From Erigeron canadensis (taxonomy: Eukaryota; Streptophyta; Magnoliopsida; Asterales; Asteraceae): DNA of 64,000 nucleotides. The stretch spans positions 35,896,055 to 35,960,054 of the forward strand of contig NC_057762.1 of the NCBI RefSeq assembly GCF_010389155.1. Reading direction: 5' to 3'. Positions 1 through 12,000 of this stretch are shown here, in pieces. The translations under genes were made by a program, and so were the position numbers. The notes below the pieces were generated by a model. That model had not been told where the DNA came from. It was given only the letters and a program-made list of their open reading frames with translations, and ran no database searches. The stretch's first letter is position 1. Each line of letters opens with the position of its first letter.

Positions 1-326
1 ATACTAAACTTGCGGAAAATTCTCGAGTAGATCCATGAAAGCATTTGTGTTGGATCCAAACAATAGCTTCATTTGAGAAAATTGAACTCAGGCTACTTAT
101 TACTTGGTTTGGTTTCACTAGCTTACACCACAATTCTTTATTTTGTACTTTAAGCAGTAAAACAATCTTAGACATTAGGATTATAGAAAAACCAACTCTC
201 CATATATCGACTTCAGGGATGTCGGGGGTGGAGTTGCCATAAAGTTGAGGCCAGTGTAGTATAGAAAGATAGTTGCAGCTGTCACAATGACGTAAGCTGG
301 GAGGTGGAAGTGCCAGTGCCCAATAC

Positions 327-833
327 CTGAAAGATGATATCCGAATATATTAGATTTTATAACAAATTAACAAGTGCCACGAATGTAGGTTATCTAATGG
401 TATCAAAACTAGCAGGGCAGGTAACTCAAAATAGGTCCGTGTCAAATCAGGTGCTGAGGTAAAGTTGTACAAGTTGGGTTGACCAAAAAAACTTTTGGTC
501 CAAAATTTCCATTTTATTATAGACAAGTTGTGTGTATAATATAAGTCTACATTCTACAAGAAATATATTATCTGAATAATAATCTAAGCTTTTCGACCTA
601 TTTGACCCAATTCAATTTTGAATTTACACGTTTGACCTGTTATAGGTGATACATAAGTAACATAACTAAACGACCCACACATATTTAACTGGTCAAAATT
701 GCCACCTCTAACATATTTCTTCTAGGCGTTCAAATGATATCATCTCACTTTTGCAAACAGGATGAAAACCTAGATGAGAAATTTAGATCAAGGCATACAA
801 AGCAACAGAAAGCAAGAACTAAAATATGCATAC
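327..833. repeat. PIG-P relic intron 2 with hAT-like MITE remnant
   Basis: The 507-bp intron (GTATGC...TTTCAG on the minus strand) contains, at about 410-713, repeated GACCNATTTGACCCA-like phrases. It ends in GCCACCTCTA, a common end of plant hAT MITEs read in reverse. No clear target duplication was found, so the element is partial or its borders are misjudged. Confidence 0.3.
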
Positions 834-904
834 TTGCTAGGATAGTAGAAAATCCCAATATATGTAACCAATGATCAGGAATGTATACCCATATCATGAA
901 GATA

Positions 905-1639
905 CTTTCGGCACAACAAAGTAAAATAATATTGGAATCCTCTAAACACACAGAAGTTTCATTCCAGGCAGTTGGACAAAGATAGATCTTAAACCAATAG
1001 GATTTAAAGAATCTACACAAGCAAATAGTTCTTTATTTACCATTAAGATAACAACATTTCTTTATTGACAGATACCTTTTTTGCATTGTCATTGTTTCTT
1101 GATGCTACTCACTGTGGTCCACAACATTCCTTTACTTCGTCGAATTGGAGGACGCTTACAACATTTAAAACATAGTCAAAGCAATTGTATATAACTGGGT
1201 TCAACATATTGGGTAACCGTTTTGATGTGATAGAGCGATATTGTCACTCACTCACTCTGCCAAATGCTTTAGGCCGTCATTGAAGATGTGAACAAAAGGT
1301 AACAATGGGTGGACCGTACGAATTTGGTAATAGCATACTGGTCATTTTTATACATGTCAAAACAGGCTGAGACAATGAAGGATAATATTTTGGCAATAAC
1401 AATACACTTTGAGCGACTTTCAGTCATTTAGGCAGTCATTGTAGATGTGAATCAAAGGTGAAAAATGGGTGGACGGACGAGTACAGCAACAGCAAAACTG
1501 GTCATTTTCATACATGCCAAAACTGGTCATTTGGGTGACTTTCAATCATTTTGGCTTGTTTTCTTATTAGCTATATATGCCTCTCTTCAACTTGATAATT
1601 AAGAAGATTTTTGATCAAAATGTAAAAGACGAAGATTAC
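905..1639. repeat. PIG-P relic intron 1 with an approximately 160-bp tandem duplication
   Basis: Between blocks 1 and 2 of the PIG-P relic, two diverged copies of one unit lie at about 1266-1372 and 1421-1535. Both contain a GCAGTCATTG/GCCGTCATTG start, the phrase ATGGGTGGACNG and an ACTGGTCATTTT...ATACATG end. No coding capacity is seen. Confidence 0.5.
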
Positions 1640-1712
1640 CTGTAGTGACAACTGTTGAAATGTCTCCTGCAAATCCGTAAACTTCAGAAGGGTTAGGAGA
1701 TTTTGCATGCAT

Positions 1713-2273
1713 ACTTCATCGATTCCTCATATATGAGCAGCTTTGATCTCTGCCACCCGTCCTCGTCCATAGAGTTAGGTTTTCATTTATCTTTCTTTCC
1801 TTCTATCTACTATAATACATTTCTATAAAGGGTCATAGTAGATTGTTGTTTTACACTTGTAACCTATACAATTTCACCGTCTACCTACTAATTGAATAGG
1901 GCATACTGATTTATACTTCCAATTATAAGACAGTGGAGGACTTACATTGAATACAGGTATGATCACGTTCTGACCAATGAAAAAGAGAGTGTAGGCAAAA
2001 AAATAATTATTCTAGTATATTCAAGAATAGACTTTTCGTTTTGATAAATCATGCTCCGATTTCATAGGCCACTGAATGAAAAGATCCCTTCTATCTAACG
2101 ATAAGGGTGGTATGATTACAATGATTAAAGTTAACTACTGACCTTACTTCTTACCCTTTAGTCAGTCCTCGGAAACAGATGATTGGAAATGTTAGTCAGT
2201 TTACGGAGCATTAATCTTCTAAGAAAATATGAAAATTAGTTGGAAGTTACAGTATAAGCTAAAGAACCTTATA
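1713..2273. other. Spacer between the PIG-P relic and the PORR gene
   Basis: About 560 bp of AT-rich sequence with no supported gene. The part next to 2273 should hold the 3' UTR of the minus-strand PORR gene. No repeat or RNA gene was recognised. Confidence 0.4.
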
Positions 2274-3563
2274 CTATTCACACAATCGGAAAAGATGAGA
2301 AGTTTCATCAGATTCGCATTCTGAAAACATATGATCCTCCAATTCCTCTTCAGTTTCAACTCCATTTTCACATGATTCAGCCTTAGAATTATGATGTAAA
2401 TCATCTTTTTCACCAGAATTTACCGCAATCTGTTTTTTATATAACCCACGGCTCCTATCCAGAAACCCTTCCTTCATCAAACAAGCAAACTTATCCCTGA
2501 CGTCACAAATAGGGTGTCTATCAAGAAGTCTGTTACCATCATAAGCTTCCCGCAAAACAACTGTTTGTGTGTTGTTCTTCTTCGAAATGTAGAAAATACC
2601 TGGATGACGTTCAAACACCTTGGTAAACTTCTGGGGAAGATTCAATGGCTTTCTAAGATTACTAACATTATGTCGCTCAGTTTTCTTTTGCACCGTAAGG
2701 TGCAAAAGCTCATGAAACACGCCCACAATTCTCTTTTCAGAAACATCCGTTCGTGAATCGAGATGACTCGGATCCTTATATGGGGAGGTATATGGAAGCC
2801 TCTGCCATTCCTCCAACCACTCTATAGACTTCCTCTTTAACCCAAACCCTCTCGGAAATCCAACACGAAATCCCAACCTACCATCCAAAACATCCTCATC
2901 CCTACCTTGCAAAATCGCACTCCTTTCCAAATAAGAAACATCAAGCCCATCACTCCAAGAAATAAGCTTTAAACCAACACGTTGATCATCAATTCTCACT
3001 AACGACAAAACATCTTGATAATTCGGTAAAAAGGACTCGACATAATCATAAGGCAAACCCAAATCCCATCTTAACTGATCAATACTCGATAGCGGAAGAA
3101 TCAAACCTTTTGTCATCATAAGAAGCTTACAAACCCTATAAAAAAAATCCCTCTCATTTTCCCGAAAAACAACATCAGCTTCTCTATTCAACGCCATAGC
3201 ATCATGGGTCAATCTAAACCATGGAACAAGAGTACCACCACTATCTTTAACATAAAACTCATCAAATATATTTGGGTATTTTCTTAAAAAGGTTGAAACT
3301 TTAAGGTTTTGGGGAAGACCCAATTGACCTCTTCGCCGACCCGAAAGGAGGTACACCGGGACACAACCATTAGGGTCAGCAGATATAATAGACATGATAA
3401 TCCAAGCTGATTTGAGGCTTGTTTGACCAGTTACTATTGTATCTAGTAAATTATCTTTAGCCCATTTCAATCTAGCATTAACTAATGTATATCTTTGGGT
3501 GTATCTAAACCCTAATTTGGAATTGCTGCAGTAATTTATAAAGCTCAAAGTTGAACGGAGCAT
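2274..3563 (-). CDS. PORR-domain organellar RNA-binding protein (WTF/RPD1-like)
   Basis: An uninterrupted 429-residue ORF starting at an ATG. The N-terminus (MLRSTLSFINYCSNSKLGFR) is rich in Ser/Arg/hydroxyl residues with no acidic residue, as in a mitochondrial presequence. The PORR domain follows from about residue 30 to 340. It begins at LKWAKDNLLDTIV and contains the hallmark phrases VSTFLRKYPNIFDEF, PWFRLTHDA, LPLSSIDQLRWDLGLPYDY and FLPNYQDVLSLV. An acidic C-terminal tail (EEELEDHMFSECESDE) follows. Plant PORR proteins bind organellar group II introns and support their splicing, in chloroplasts (WTF1) or mitochondria (WTF9). The presequence and the overall form favour mitochondria, but the exact orthologue is not settled. 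Lack of introns is normal for this family. Its upstream spacer leads into a long palindrome, so the promoter should lie within about 3564-3840. Confidence 0.9.
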   Translation of the reverse strand: MLRSTLSFINYCSNSKLGFRYTQRYTLVNARLKWAKDNLLDTIVTGQTSLKSAWIIMSIISADPNGCVPVYLLSGRRRGQLGLPQNLKVSTFLRKYPNIFDEFYVKDSGGTLVPWFRLTHDAMALNREADVVFRENERDFFYRVCKLLMMTKGLILPLSSIDQLRWDLGLPYDYVESFLPNYQDVLSLVRIDDQRVGLKLISWSDGLDVSYLERSAILQGRDEDVLDGRLGFRVGFPRGFGLKRKSIEWLEEWQRLPYTSPYKDPSHLDSRTDVSEKRIVGVFHELLHLTVQKKTERHNVSNLRKPLNLPQKFTKVFERHPGIFYISKKNNTQTVVLREAYDGNRLLDRHPICDVRDKFACLMKEGFLDRSRGLYKKQIAVNSGEKDDLHHNSKAESCENGVETEEELEDHMFSECESDETSHLFRLCE

Positions 3564-3834
3564 TTTATGGAATTATGGGTGTTACAGTAATGAGGTTTAT
3601 AGATAATTTGTGACAAATAATGATTGTGTTACTGGTTAATTACTTACCGACCACAACCGTGAAGCTCGGCGACGTTCCTGACTGCCGTCACCAAAGACAT
3701 ACGATGGTGAGAACTGTGGTTAAGCGGGGAGTGATTAAACTGTGGTCAATGTGAACCTGAAGATTTTGTTAACAGTCGGGGGTTACAAAAAACAAAACAA
3801 TCTATTAATGCAATCGACCAACAGGATTGAAATA

Positions 3835-4690
3835 GTTTTAAGCAAAATGGTAAGTAACATGTGTTCGATATTATGCTGCTTTCATATTTTACCTTTAGTT
3901 ATTACACGGATAATATTTAACATTGTCAAAATTCTACTCTAATCATACTTGAACCCAAACATCGTTAGCTCATCGTTAACATGCATGTGATGGGTTAAAA
4001 TGTAATTTCGTGTTTCTTAATTATTTAAATAGTATCTAATGTTTGCTCGATATGGTTCCATACCTAATATTTAGTTATTACTTTTTTTTAAAAAAAGTAA
4101 ATTTCGTTTGAAACTTCGTGTCACGATTCAACATCGGGAGTTTATATACTTTTGTTAACCGGATCCCCGCTAGAGACCTTCTTCGAAGCATAAATGGCTC
4201 TTTCAAATACCCAATTCGGGAAAACCCCCTACTAATCCGCCCGAAGGGTTTACCCCTATTAATCGTCGTGTCTTCGGGCGAACTAGTAGGGGGGTTTTCC
4301 CCCATCGGATATTTGAAATAGGTATTTTTGCTTCGAAGCAGCTCTCTAACGCGGATGCGGTTAAGACAACGTATTCTAGACCTCACGCTGTCGAATCGTG
4401 AATTCAAGCAAAATTCACTTTAAAAAAAAAGTAATAACTAAACGTTAGATATGAAACCAACAATATCGAGTAAACATTAGGTACGTAATTAAGAAACACG
4501 AAATTACATTATTACCCTTCGTGTGCAAGTCACGTGAGGGTGTTTCGACGATCAGCTAATGGCGTTTGGGTCCAAGTATGGTCCGAGTGGGATTTTGACA
4601 ACGTTAGGTATGATCCGCGTAATAACTAAAGGTAAAGTATGAAACCAACAATATCGAATAAACGTTAGGTATCATTTAAGTAATTAACTT
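3835..4690. repeat. Approximately 850-bp imperfect palindrome with a SINE-like core
   Basis: Sequence left of about 4262 reappears on the opposite strand to the right. Outer arms share CATACTTGAACCCAAAC/CATACTTGGACCCAAAC and GTAATTTCGTGTTTCTTAAT. Inner arms share GGGAAAACCCCCTACTA. The innermost roughly 340 bp (about 4088-4432) look like two head-to-head copies of the SINE-like 3' tail also seen at 4790-5085 and 44735-44945: a CGAATCG motif, then AAATTCACTTT and an A-run on the plus side, mirrored on the minus side. Open frames on both strands here are products of the palindrome and are not genes. Confidence 0.7.
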
Positions 4691-4789
4691 TAATAAATAT
4701 TAATCCAATAAATCCCTTTAAAAAGGAACTCTTTTCATTCTAAAAAATATAAAAACTTCTCTAATACTTATTATATATGATCTATATAA

Positions 4790-5085
4790 AAAGGTGAATT
4801 TCGCTTGAAATTTCGTGTCGCGATTCGATAACGAGAGGTCTAACATACAAACCGATCTCTATAAATACTGAACGACCCTATGAAGCTTCACTGTTCCCTG
4901 GGATTGGCTTTGGGCCTTTCCTGCGCAGCTTTTGTGGAAGGCAGAGAAGGCCTCCTTCCGGGATGGTTCCATCTGTGAGATATCACTCTGAAAGAGCTAG
5001 AATTCTAACTTTATGTAACGACGTACGGGTCAGGACAGTTTCTATGGGGCATAGGCCTCCCAAAAAGTAACGGAATCTATTTTGG
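4790..5085 (-). mobile_element. SINE-like element, minus strand
   Basis: Read on the minus strand, this ends in TAGACCTCTCG, then a CGAATCG-type motif, GCGAAATTCACC and a T/A-rich tail. The same order of motifs closes the element at 44735-44945 and the arms of the palindrome at 3835-4690. The head is diverged from those copies. No clean target duplication was seen. Confidence 0.45.
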
Positions 5086-7320
5086 TTTGCATATGTGATA
5101 TACTCCGTATCATGCATGTTTGTCCATTTTATATGATGTTTCAAAATATAAATATTGTGACTGCTTTAATTAACTAAATCATCCTTAGGGAAAGGTGTGG
5201 AACTCGGTTAGCATTCAGTTAGGCGAAAACGAGTAAACACACCACTGTCACCTCTTTGGTTTCCGATCGGTTTGGATGCTTTTGGTTTGGGAAACCGAGT
5301 ATGACATTACACAATGTAACCGTTGCTCTTGGAATTCGAAAATAGTGGTGTGGATTAATGTATCATGAAACCTTGTAAAGAATATTAAACTAGAAAAATA
5401 GTGGTGTGGATTAATGGATTAATGTATCTTAGTGTGGGTTGGTAACTGGTATATCATCACACTCTCCACTCTTACTTCATTGTTGATTAATGAGAAGATA
5501 CAAACATACAGTGTACCTTTGAACATCGTCTAGTCCAAAAAATTGAAAATCATATTCTGTTTTAATATTAAACTAGAAATTGTCCCCACGTGCGGACATT
5601 GGATACAGCTCTTGTAATTGTATCACATTTACTTGACATGCATCATAATCGATCGTAAGTCCAAACAAAAGCAAAGATACATGGCTTGGTTTAATGTACA
5701 TTCTGATATTTGACACCAATTAATAAGTCGTAGTCTCATAGTAGCCCTTAGCGATGACGAGAATGAAAAAGAAAGTGCAGTATTTGAGACATTTTAAAAG
5801 TGACCTATTCAATTTTGAACTTTTATTTAATATTGCAGTTGTATCCAAGGTTGGGAAACTCGTGACTTGAGATCGGATCGACGATGAAGGGAATTTTAGA
5901 ATTTTTTGAAAAATCAGAGAGAAATCGAATTAAGTTTTCTATCTAAAAAAGTATTAATATTTGAAGTTATAATACTTCAAAGTTCAGACAATTAACATAA
6001 ACTTAAACCAAATTAAGATTATTTTAAAAGTTTATTAGACAAAAACACAATTGACTGGAGTTTTGACTGAGTCGGACGAGTTTTACCTGATTATGAGCCA
6101 TTGACCTACTTTTAGTCCAATTTGGTCTGAATCGTCTCTTGAGATGGTTGAGATGGCCGATATTTATAATCGTGGTAGTATCCTAGAGTTATATGTAAGG
6201 TTCAAATTTGGAAATTATAGAAGTTGATCCAAAGTTCAATTTTTCACAATCTTACATTTAGTTATGTTGTTTTTTTTGCAGAACTGATGTATGATATAAA
6301 AAAAAGGTAGCGAAGTTGAATGTCAACTTGAATGTTGAAGATAGGAACTTGCTCTATGTTGGATTTGTGCACAAACCTCAGTGTTTGAAGACATAATAAT
6401 GATGGTAGTTTAACTAAACCTAATGAGGGAATTACTTCCTCTTCATTGATCCTATGAATTTAACAGTTCCATTCCAGATGATAAAATATCAAGTAAATTA
6501 CAGAGGTATTTTTTATTTTCAGTCGATTTATGTTTTTCAGCTAAGTTGTTATTGTTTATGAACTAATAGTAACCACCATCTATTTACTCTATCTGCCTAC
6601 TCAAGTGATAGGCCTATAAAAAAGAGTAACATGCGAATAAGTTACAATTCTGGTGCAATAAGCGATATTTTATGGCAATCTTGATCGAATATTAACCTTA
6701 CATTAAATTTGCTCTGGTAGTGAGCTATGTACCGGACACTTGATGGGTAATATTATCTTTTCATACAAACAAATATCATTGTTGCAAAATAACTCACATT
6801 TTTTTCTTTATTATCTATTTATGTATTTATAATCATCGTCGTTGTCATCATCAAACAACAAAAAGAAATTTCCCCAATCTTCAAACAAAACTTTTTGTAA
6901 TTCTCATCGTCATTTTTAAATAAATTTTTCTTTCTGATCGGTATGATATAATAGAGAAAAAAAAGTAAAAATAAAAGGAAATAAGTGATAAATTGAAATG
7001 GATTACATTATAAACACTTTTGTCTATCAATTTGTTTTGTCACCATCTATATTAGTTAATATACTTTTGTTTTTGTACAAATCTACATACAGATTCTAGC
7101 ACGGTACGGCCAATGTGACAGCATGACGGGGTGTGATAACAACGTGATGACGGTGGCTACATTAAATGGTGTAGGTAATTGATGTAAAGACGTTTGATTC
7201 AACAAAGGTAGTAATATATATTATATTATAAGAGACTGATAGTGTAATTCATTAAGGATAGTTTGATCAATTCACATGTCTTCTTTTTTTAATTTTTACC
7301 GAAGATCTATAGCTTTTATA
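5086..7320. other. AT-rich intergenic sequence
   Basis: No supported gene. It contains one Helitron-like end (listed separately) and otherwise unremarkable AT-rich DNA. Confidence 0.4.
5570..5615 (-). mobile_element. Helitron-like 3' terminus, minus strand
   Basis: On the minus strand a GC-rich hairpin, GTCCGCACGTGGGGAC, is followed about 6 bases later by CTAG and a T. A short hairpin just before CTRR|T is the signature of a Helitron 3' end. The rest of the element and its TC 5' end were not identified. Confidence 0.35.
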
Positions 7321-7329
7321 TAGTATATA
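7321..7329. repeat. 9-bp target-site duplication, left
   Basis: TAGTATATA immediately before the left end of the MULE; identical to 9025-9033. Confidence 0.8.
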
Positions 7330-9024
7330 GGGATTATGACCTGGGAATGTAACTAATTATGCCAAAATATTTATGTTATGTAACTAACTACAAAAACGTT
7401 TATGTAATGTAATAAACTACCTGTTTTCGTATATAGTATGTAAATTACCGGTTATCATTGGAAAGTAACCGGTTGTGCTTAGGATTATGACCTGGAAATG
7501 TAACTAACTATGCCAAAATTTTTATGTTATGTAACTAACTACAAAAACACTTAAATAATGTAACAAACTACCTATTTTCGCCTATAGTATGTATAGCAGC
7601 AGATTTTGACGTTGATGACTCGCTATTCAACCAGATCCAATTTTAACAAAAACACAGATCCAATTAAAAACATCAACAAGTTACAAAATCAAAATACACA
7701 TTTGTCTCATCTTTCTATTCTTCACCTACTAATAAAGATACAACAGATTATTTCATAAGCTCGTCTTTCTCTCTCCTTCTCACACACACACGAACAAACA
7801 CACACAAGTCTTTCAAATTTGACAACATAGATTTGTATTCCTCGAAATCCCTAGGTTACCTATTAACCAAATTCATATAACCCATCAACATCTATACATA
7901 TTGTTTTTTCTAACTTTTTCTTACCTAATACTTTTCAGACCAATTATTTTCACTTCCTTATCATTATTTCATCATTACCTTATATAATAATAATTTTTCT
8001 TAAACTTTTTATGTCACATAACGTAACCCAAAAACTATATTCAAATCTTACCAAAACTTAATATATGCTTCATAGCTGAGCCCAGATACTAAGAAATTAA
8101 TATGGACCCAACAACCACCTTTTCTTAACCTAATATATTTTTATATAACTATTAATCAAACTAAAAAACTAAGCAATATTACCTTAAAAAGATGATAATC
8201 AAAGCCTATAATCGGTTAAGAATAATTTGTCATATTTGGTTTGACCCGAAACCCGCTATTCCTCGTTTTCTTTCCGGCCGACTCGTCGCCACTCTTCTTT
8301 TATTCTGCCGACTTACTCTCTCAATTTTACTTTGAAATGATCATGGTGATCATTCAATGATATTACCCCCCCCCCCTAACTTTATGTCTTTCTTGCATTT
8401 TTAGGCCTTTTAGTAAATGTCGCTTAAAATACTAGGCCCGACATTTGATTTATGCGGCTTTTTAAATAACTCAGCATTTATTCATTTGGTATATATTACT
8501 TTTAGTAATAATATAATAGCACTGCGAAATTTGGGGTGTTACACCTGATTTTTGTGCATATAGATTTTTGTAGTATATAGATTATATAGAGTAAAATAGA
8601 TATAAACAAAAAGGGATAGATATAAATATAGATATTCGTTTTGCTACTTCTGGCCGGCATCTGTTGGTGTCGCCGGAATCTGTTGGTGTCGTCTGAATTT
8701 GCTGGTGTCATCGGAATCTACTATCTCCATAAGCACAACCGGTTACTTTCCAATGATAACCGGTAATTTACATACTATAGACGAAAGCAGATAGTTTGTT
8801 ACATTACATAAACGTTTTTGTAGTTAGTTACATAACATAAACATTTTGGCATAGTTAGTTACATTCACAGGATATAATGGTGACCGGCTACGTGTTCAAC
8901 CGGTAATCCAATACATACTATAGACGAAAACAGGTAGTTTGTTACATTACATAAACGTTTTTGTAGTTAGTTACATAACATAAATATTTTGACATAGTTA
9001 GTTACATTCCGAAGTCATAATTCC
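7330..9024. mobile_element. Non-autonomous Mutator-like element (MULE)
   Basis: Left end GGGATTATGACCTGGGAATG and right end (reverse complement) GGAATTATGACTTCGGAATG match and continue matching for well over 100 bp. The element is flanked by a perfect 9-bp direct repeat, TAGTATATA, at 7321-7329 and 9025-9033; nine bases is the Mutator-superfamily duplication length. Each arm carries two tandem copies of a roughly 140-bp unit (ATGTAACTAACTA..., then AAAACGTTTATGTAATGTAA..., then ATAGTATGTA). The copies are separated by GC-richer spacers that contain self-complementary ACCGGTTA...TAACCGGT. The interior (about 7600-8730) has no transposase, a (CA)n stretch near 7783, a C10 run near 8367 and a short triplicated unit (CTGTTGGTGTCG) at about 8657-8720. 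Confidence 0.85.
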
Positions 9025-9033
9025 TAGTATATA
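9025..9033. repeat. 9-bp target-site duplication, right
   Basis: TAGTATATA immediately after the right end of the MULE; identical to 7321-7329. Confidence 0.8.
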
Positions 9034-12000
9034 TATAACTTAGATATAGATATTGCCAGATGGATGATGTTAATGATTATAATTTTTGTTGTTGTTGATG
9101 TTAATTATGAGGAAAATGGTATGTATAAAAGAATAATACGATTAAAGAAAAGAGAAAGGTAGTTGGATGAAATATTTACCCATCACATACCTAAAGGCTA
9201 AACACATGACCTAAAAGACATATTTAGCACATGACCTAATTAATGGAAAAAATAACCGGTAGGTTAACTTCAGACCAATTTCCCACACAATCTCAATTAT
9301 TGTTTATTACGCTAGAATTGCCTCTTTCAAGTAAGTTTGGACCAATCTTGCAAATCGTATGATACCACAGGACCGTAAACACGTTTCAATCATAAAAATA
9401 ATGAAAAATGATATACATTCTCTTAAGAATTAACCTAGAATTTTCTAATAATCCTAAAAAAAAAATATTGTAATTTAAGTATTTTCTAAATTTGCAACCA
9501 CACTACTAATATTTTCGGTAATGACAGCTTACAGCTCCAACTAAAAGCTACAGCTACAGCTAATGGACTAAGATTTATCAAAAATCAAAATCTAGATTCT
9601 GTAATTTGTGTTTTTCTTGACATCACAGGAACATGCGGCTGAGGAACACCACTACGGCACTACCCCACTTGATCTCACAAATACCTCTTATACCCGTATG
9701 TGATTAACAACCAAGGGTATCTCACGATAAAAGTGCAATAGTTATGTCTTTAGACTTCTGATTTTTTTTATTTTAACTGTGAATTAATAGTTAGCATTTT
9801 AACATTGAATTAATAGTTAACATTAGAGTCATGACAATGTCGAACAATATGAAGAGATCGAGTTATGATTTACGATCCTCGATAACACCTTTCAGGGAAC
9901 TGAGATCTCTCCAAGAAAAAAACCTCCACCTATCCCATATGTATCATGTATGTATATATGAAATCTCTTTTTATAAGTTTGCTAAGTCGCTAATTAAAAA
10001 GTTAAGATACCATAGTGACTAATAACTATACAAAGTGATGACAAAATGATGAGTAGGATTTATTTATGCATATCAAATAACAACTTGGATAGATAAATAA
10101 TATTGGCCTACAAAAAATAGTGTCGTCATTTTTTTTTTCCTATTTCAAATCAAACCAACAAAGAATATATTGTTTGATTGTCATCCCTCAATCCATCGAC
10201 AAGGAGCATCGATTATGTATCCCGATAATAATTTTAAAGTACTATTAAAATTTTGTTTACTAACCCAATAAGAATACGAAATCTTTGGTAGTTGAAAAAC
10301 GATATATTTTCTCAATACGTGATCAACACAATACATAACATGTACCCCGAGCGTTCAAGTGTCAAAAACGCACGCATGAGTAAATGTAACTTGGACCGTG
10401 AATTTTTTTTGTCTAGCAATACAAGTACAAACACGATTGACGAATTTATGTCATTGAAAGAAGAATGATCAACAATGTTTACCAAATCTACATGGAAAAA
10501 AAAAAAGTAGTAACATGCTTGTTTCCAACGTTTAAAGGTTTGGTGCCTGGGGGGTGAATATCAAAAATAACATGTTTCCAACTTTTAATTAGTTTAAAAC
10601 AAATGATAAAGAAAGGGGCATCAGTTCTCCAAGGTGTTTAACATCAAGCAAATTAATGCATTCAGACGCAAATTACCCATTTGTTAGATAGAGTTTCATC
10701 ATAAGCCCATTTTTAATGCTACAATTTAATTTTTTTAAAATCATAATAAAACATAAAGCGATCAGAACCTGTCGGGATTCAATGTTTAACATCAATAAAT
10801 AAATTTATCAGTGGATTGACAGACCATTGAATTTTATCGTCACCTCGCGGGAATTTTCCAATACTTTAAATAACAAAAATAAGCATTAGAAATAATAATA
10901 ATGATTTTAGCATTTGAACATACAAAAAGTAATAGTAAGAAGTTCTTAGAAGTTATGCAGAAATCAACTAGAAGATATAATCTTCATTTATTTTGACAAA
11001 AAGTAGAACAAAATAAGAAGAAAAAAACTACTATTTTGAATGGTGATTTTTTCACTAAAGAAAGATGATGCGACTCTCGTTATATGGTAAGAGCAAAGTG
11101 CAAACCCTAAATTCGCTATAAACATGTATGGGCCGATAAAGCCCACGGCCCAGCCAAAGATTTATCACTATTTTTAGTGGTGCTAGTTCTTATTTCTAAA
11201 TTGAGCCCAAGTCCAAACAGTTAAACTTAATGATAATATAGGCATATAGCTAAAATATCCCCATAATAATAATATTAATATTAATATTAGCCTATTAGGT
11301 ACCTCATCATTTTAGGACGAGATAGTTTGTTTCTAATCGAAAGTCACGTTACTAAATAAAAAATAAAAATAAAGGTATAAGGATTGTTAATAAAAAGTAT
11401 TTAGCCAGCGTTTGATTAATTGCTATATTGATACGATTGATAGTGATTAGAATGAAACATGTTCTAAATTACTTTCTATGTTCCACTAGAATTATCATCT
11501 TTTGACTTTCAAAGTCTAACTTTTCTAAGTTTAACCTTAAATAATTTTCTTTACGTAACACAAATAGATATATTAAAAATTTTAAATATTCAAAGTAAAA
11601 TATTTACAATGAGCCAAACGGACTAATTATTTATGAGTAGGTTATTTAGTTGGAAAGAAGGCTGATAAATAACGGAATCATGTCCTATGGTGATTTTGAT
11701 TTTAGTCGGATTTTTGCATATGGACCTTAAATATAGACGCGACCATACAAAAGAATAGCGAATGTCAAACTAACATTATTATCTACTTACTCAGTTTTAA
11801 TATTAACCTTTATGGAGTGAAGCGTTTCTTTCCGAAAGGACGTCCGCGTTTAACGCCCTGGGAACGCCTGCTGCATTGCTCACGGGGACGTTCCTTGCAA
11901 AAAAAAATCTCTTCTCCGTTCCTTTTTGGACGCCACTTTCTTTCTACTTTTTCTTTGGACCCCACAAATTTTGCATCTTTCTAGATTCTTTCTATGTTTT

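Larger units (their letters stand above)
181..1712 (-). pseudogene. PIG-P (GPI-GlcNAc transferase subunit P) relic
   Basis: PIG-P is a small two-helix ER membrane subunit of the complex that starts GPI-anchor synthesis. Three exon-like blocks are recognisable on the minus strand. Block 1 (1712-1640) starts at an ATG and encodes NPSEVYGFAGDISTVVTT, ending at CAG|GTAATC. Block 2 (904-834) encodes IFMIWVYIPDHWLHILGF and ends AA|GTATGC. Block 3 (326-181) follows a TTTCAG acceptor and encodes YTGLNFMATPPPTS before a TAA at 183-181. These match the family's SEVYGFVGSI, WAYVPEHWLH, YYPS(K/R)YWALALP and GLNFMATPPPTS blocks. The frame is broken: one base is missing at the block 1/2 junction, which gives an early TGA; one is missing after HILGF; one is extra after the ALALP motif. 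The second and third shifts cancel, so the frame stays open but the YYPSKYWALALP segment is misread. The extended N-terminus of the family was not found. Identity is well supported from motifs. Whether the lesions are real or assembly errors is open. Confidence 0.72.

Noticed and set aside
4078..4407. Overlapping open frames on both strands at 4078-4407 and 4118-4321
   Set aside because: The two translations resemble each other because the DNA is a palindrome; no protein family is recognisable.
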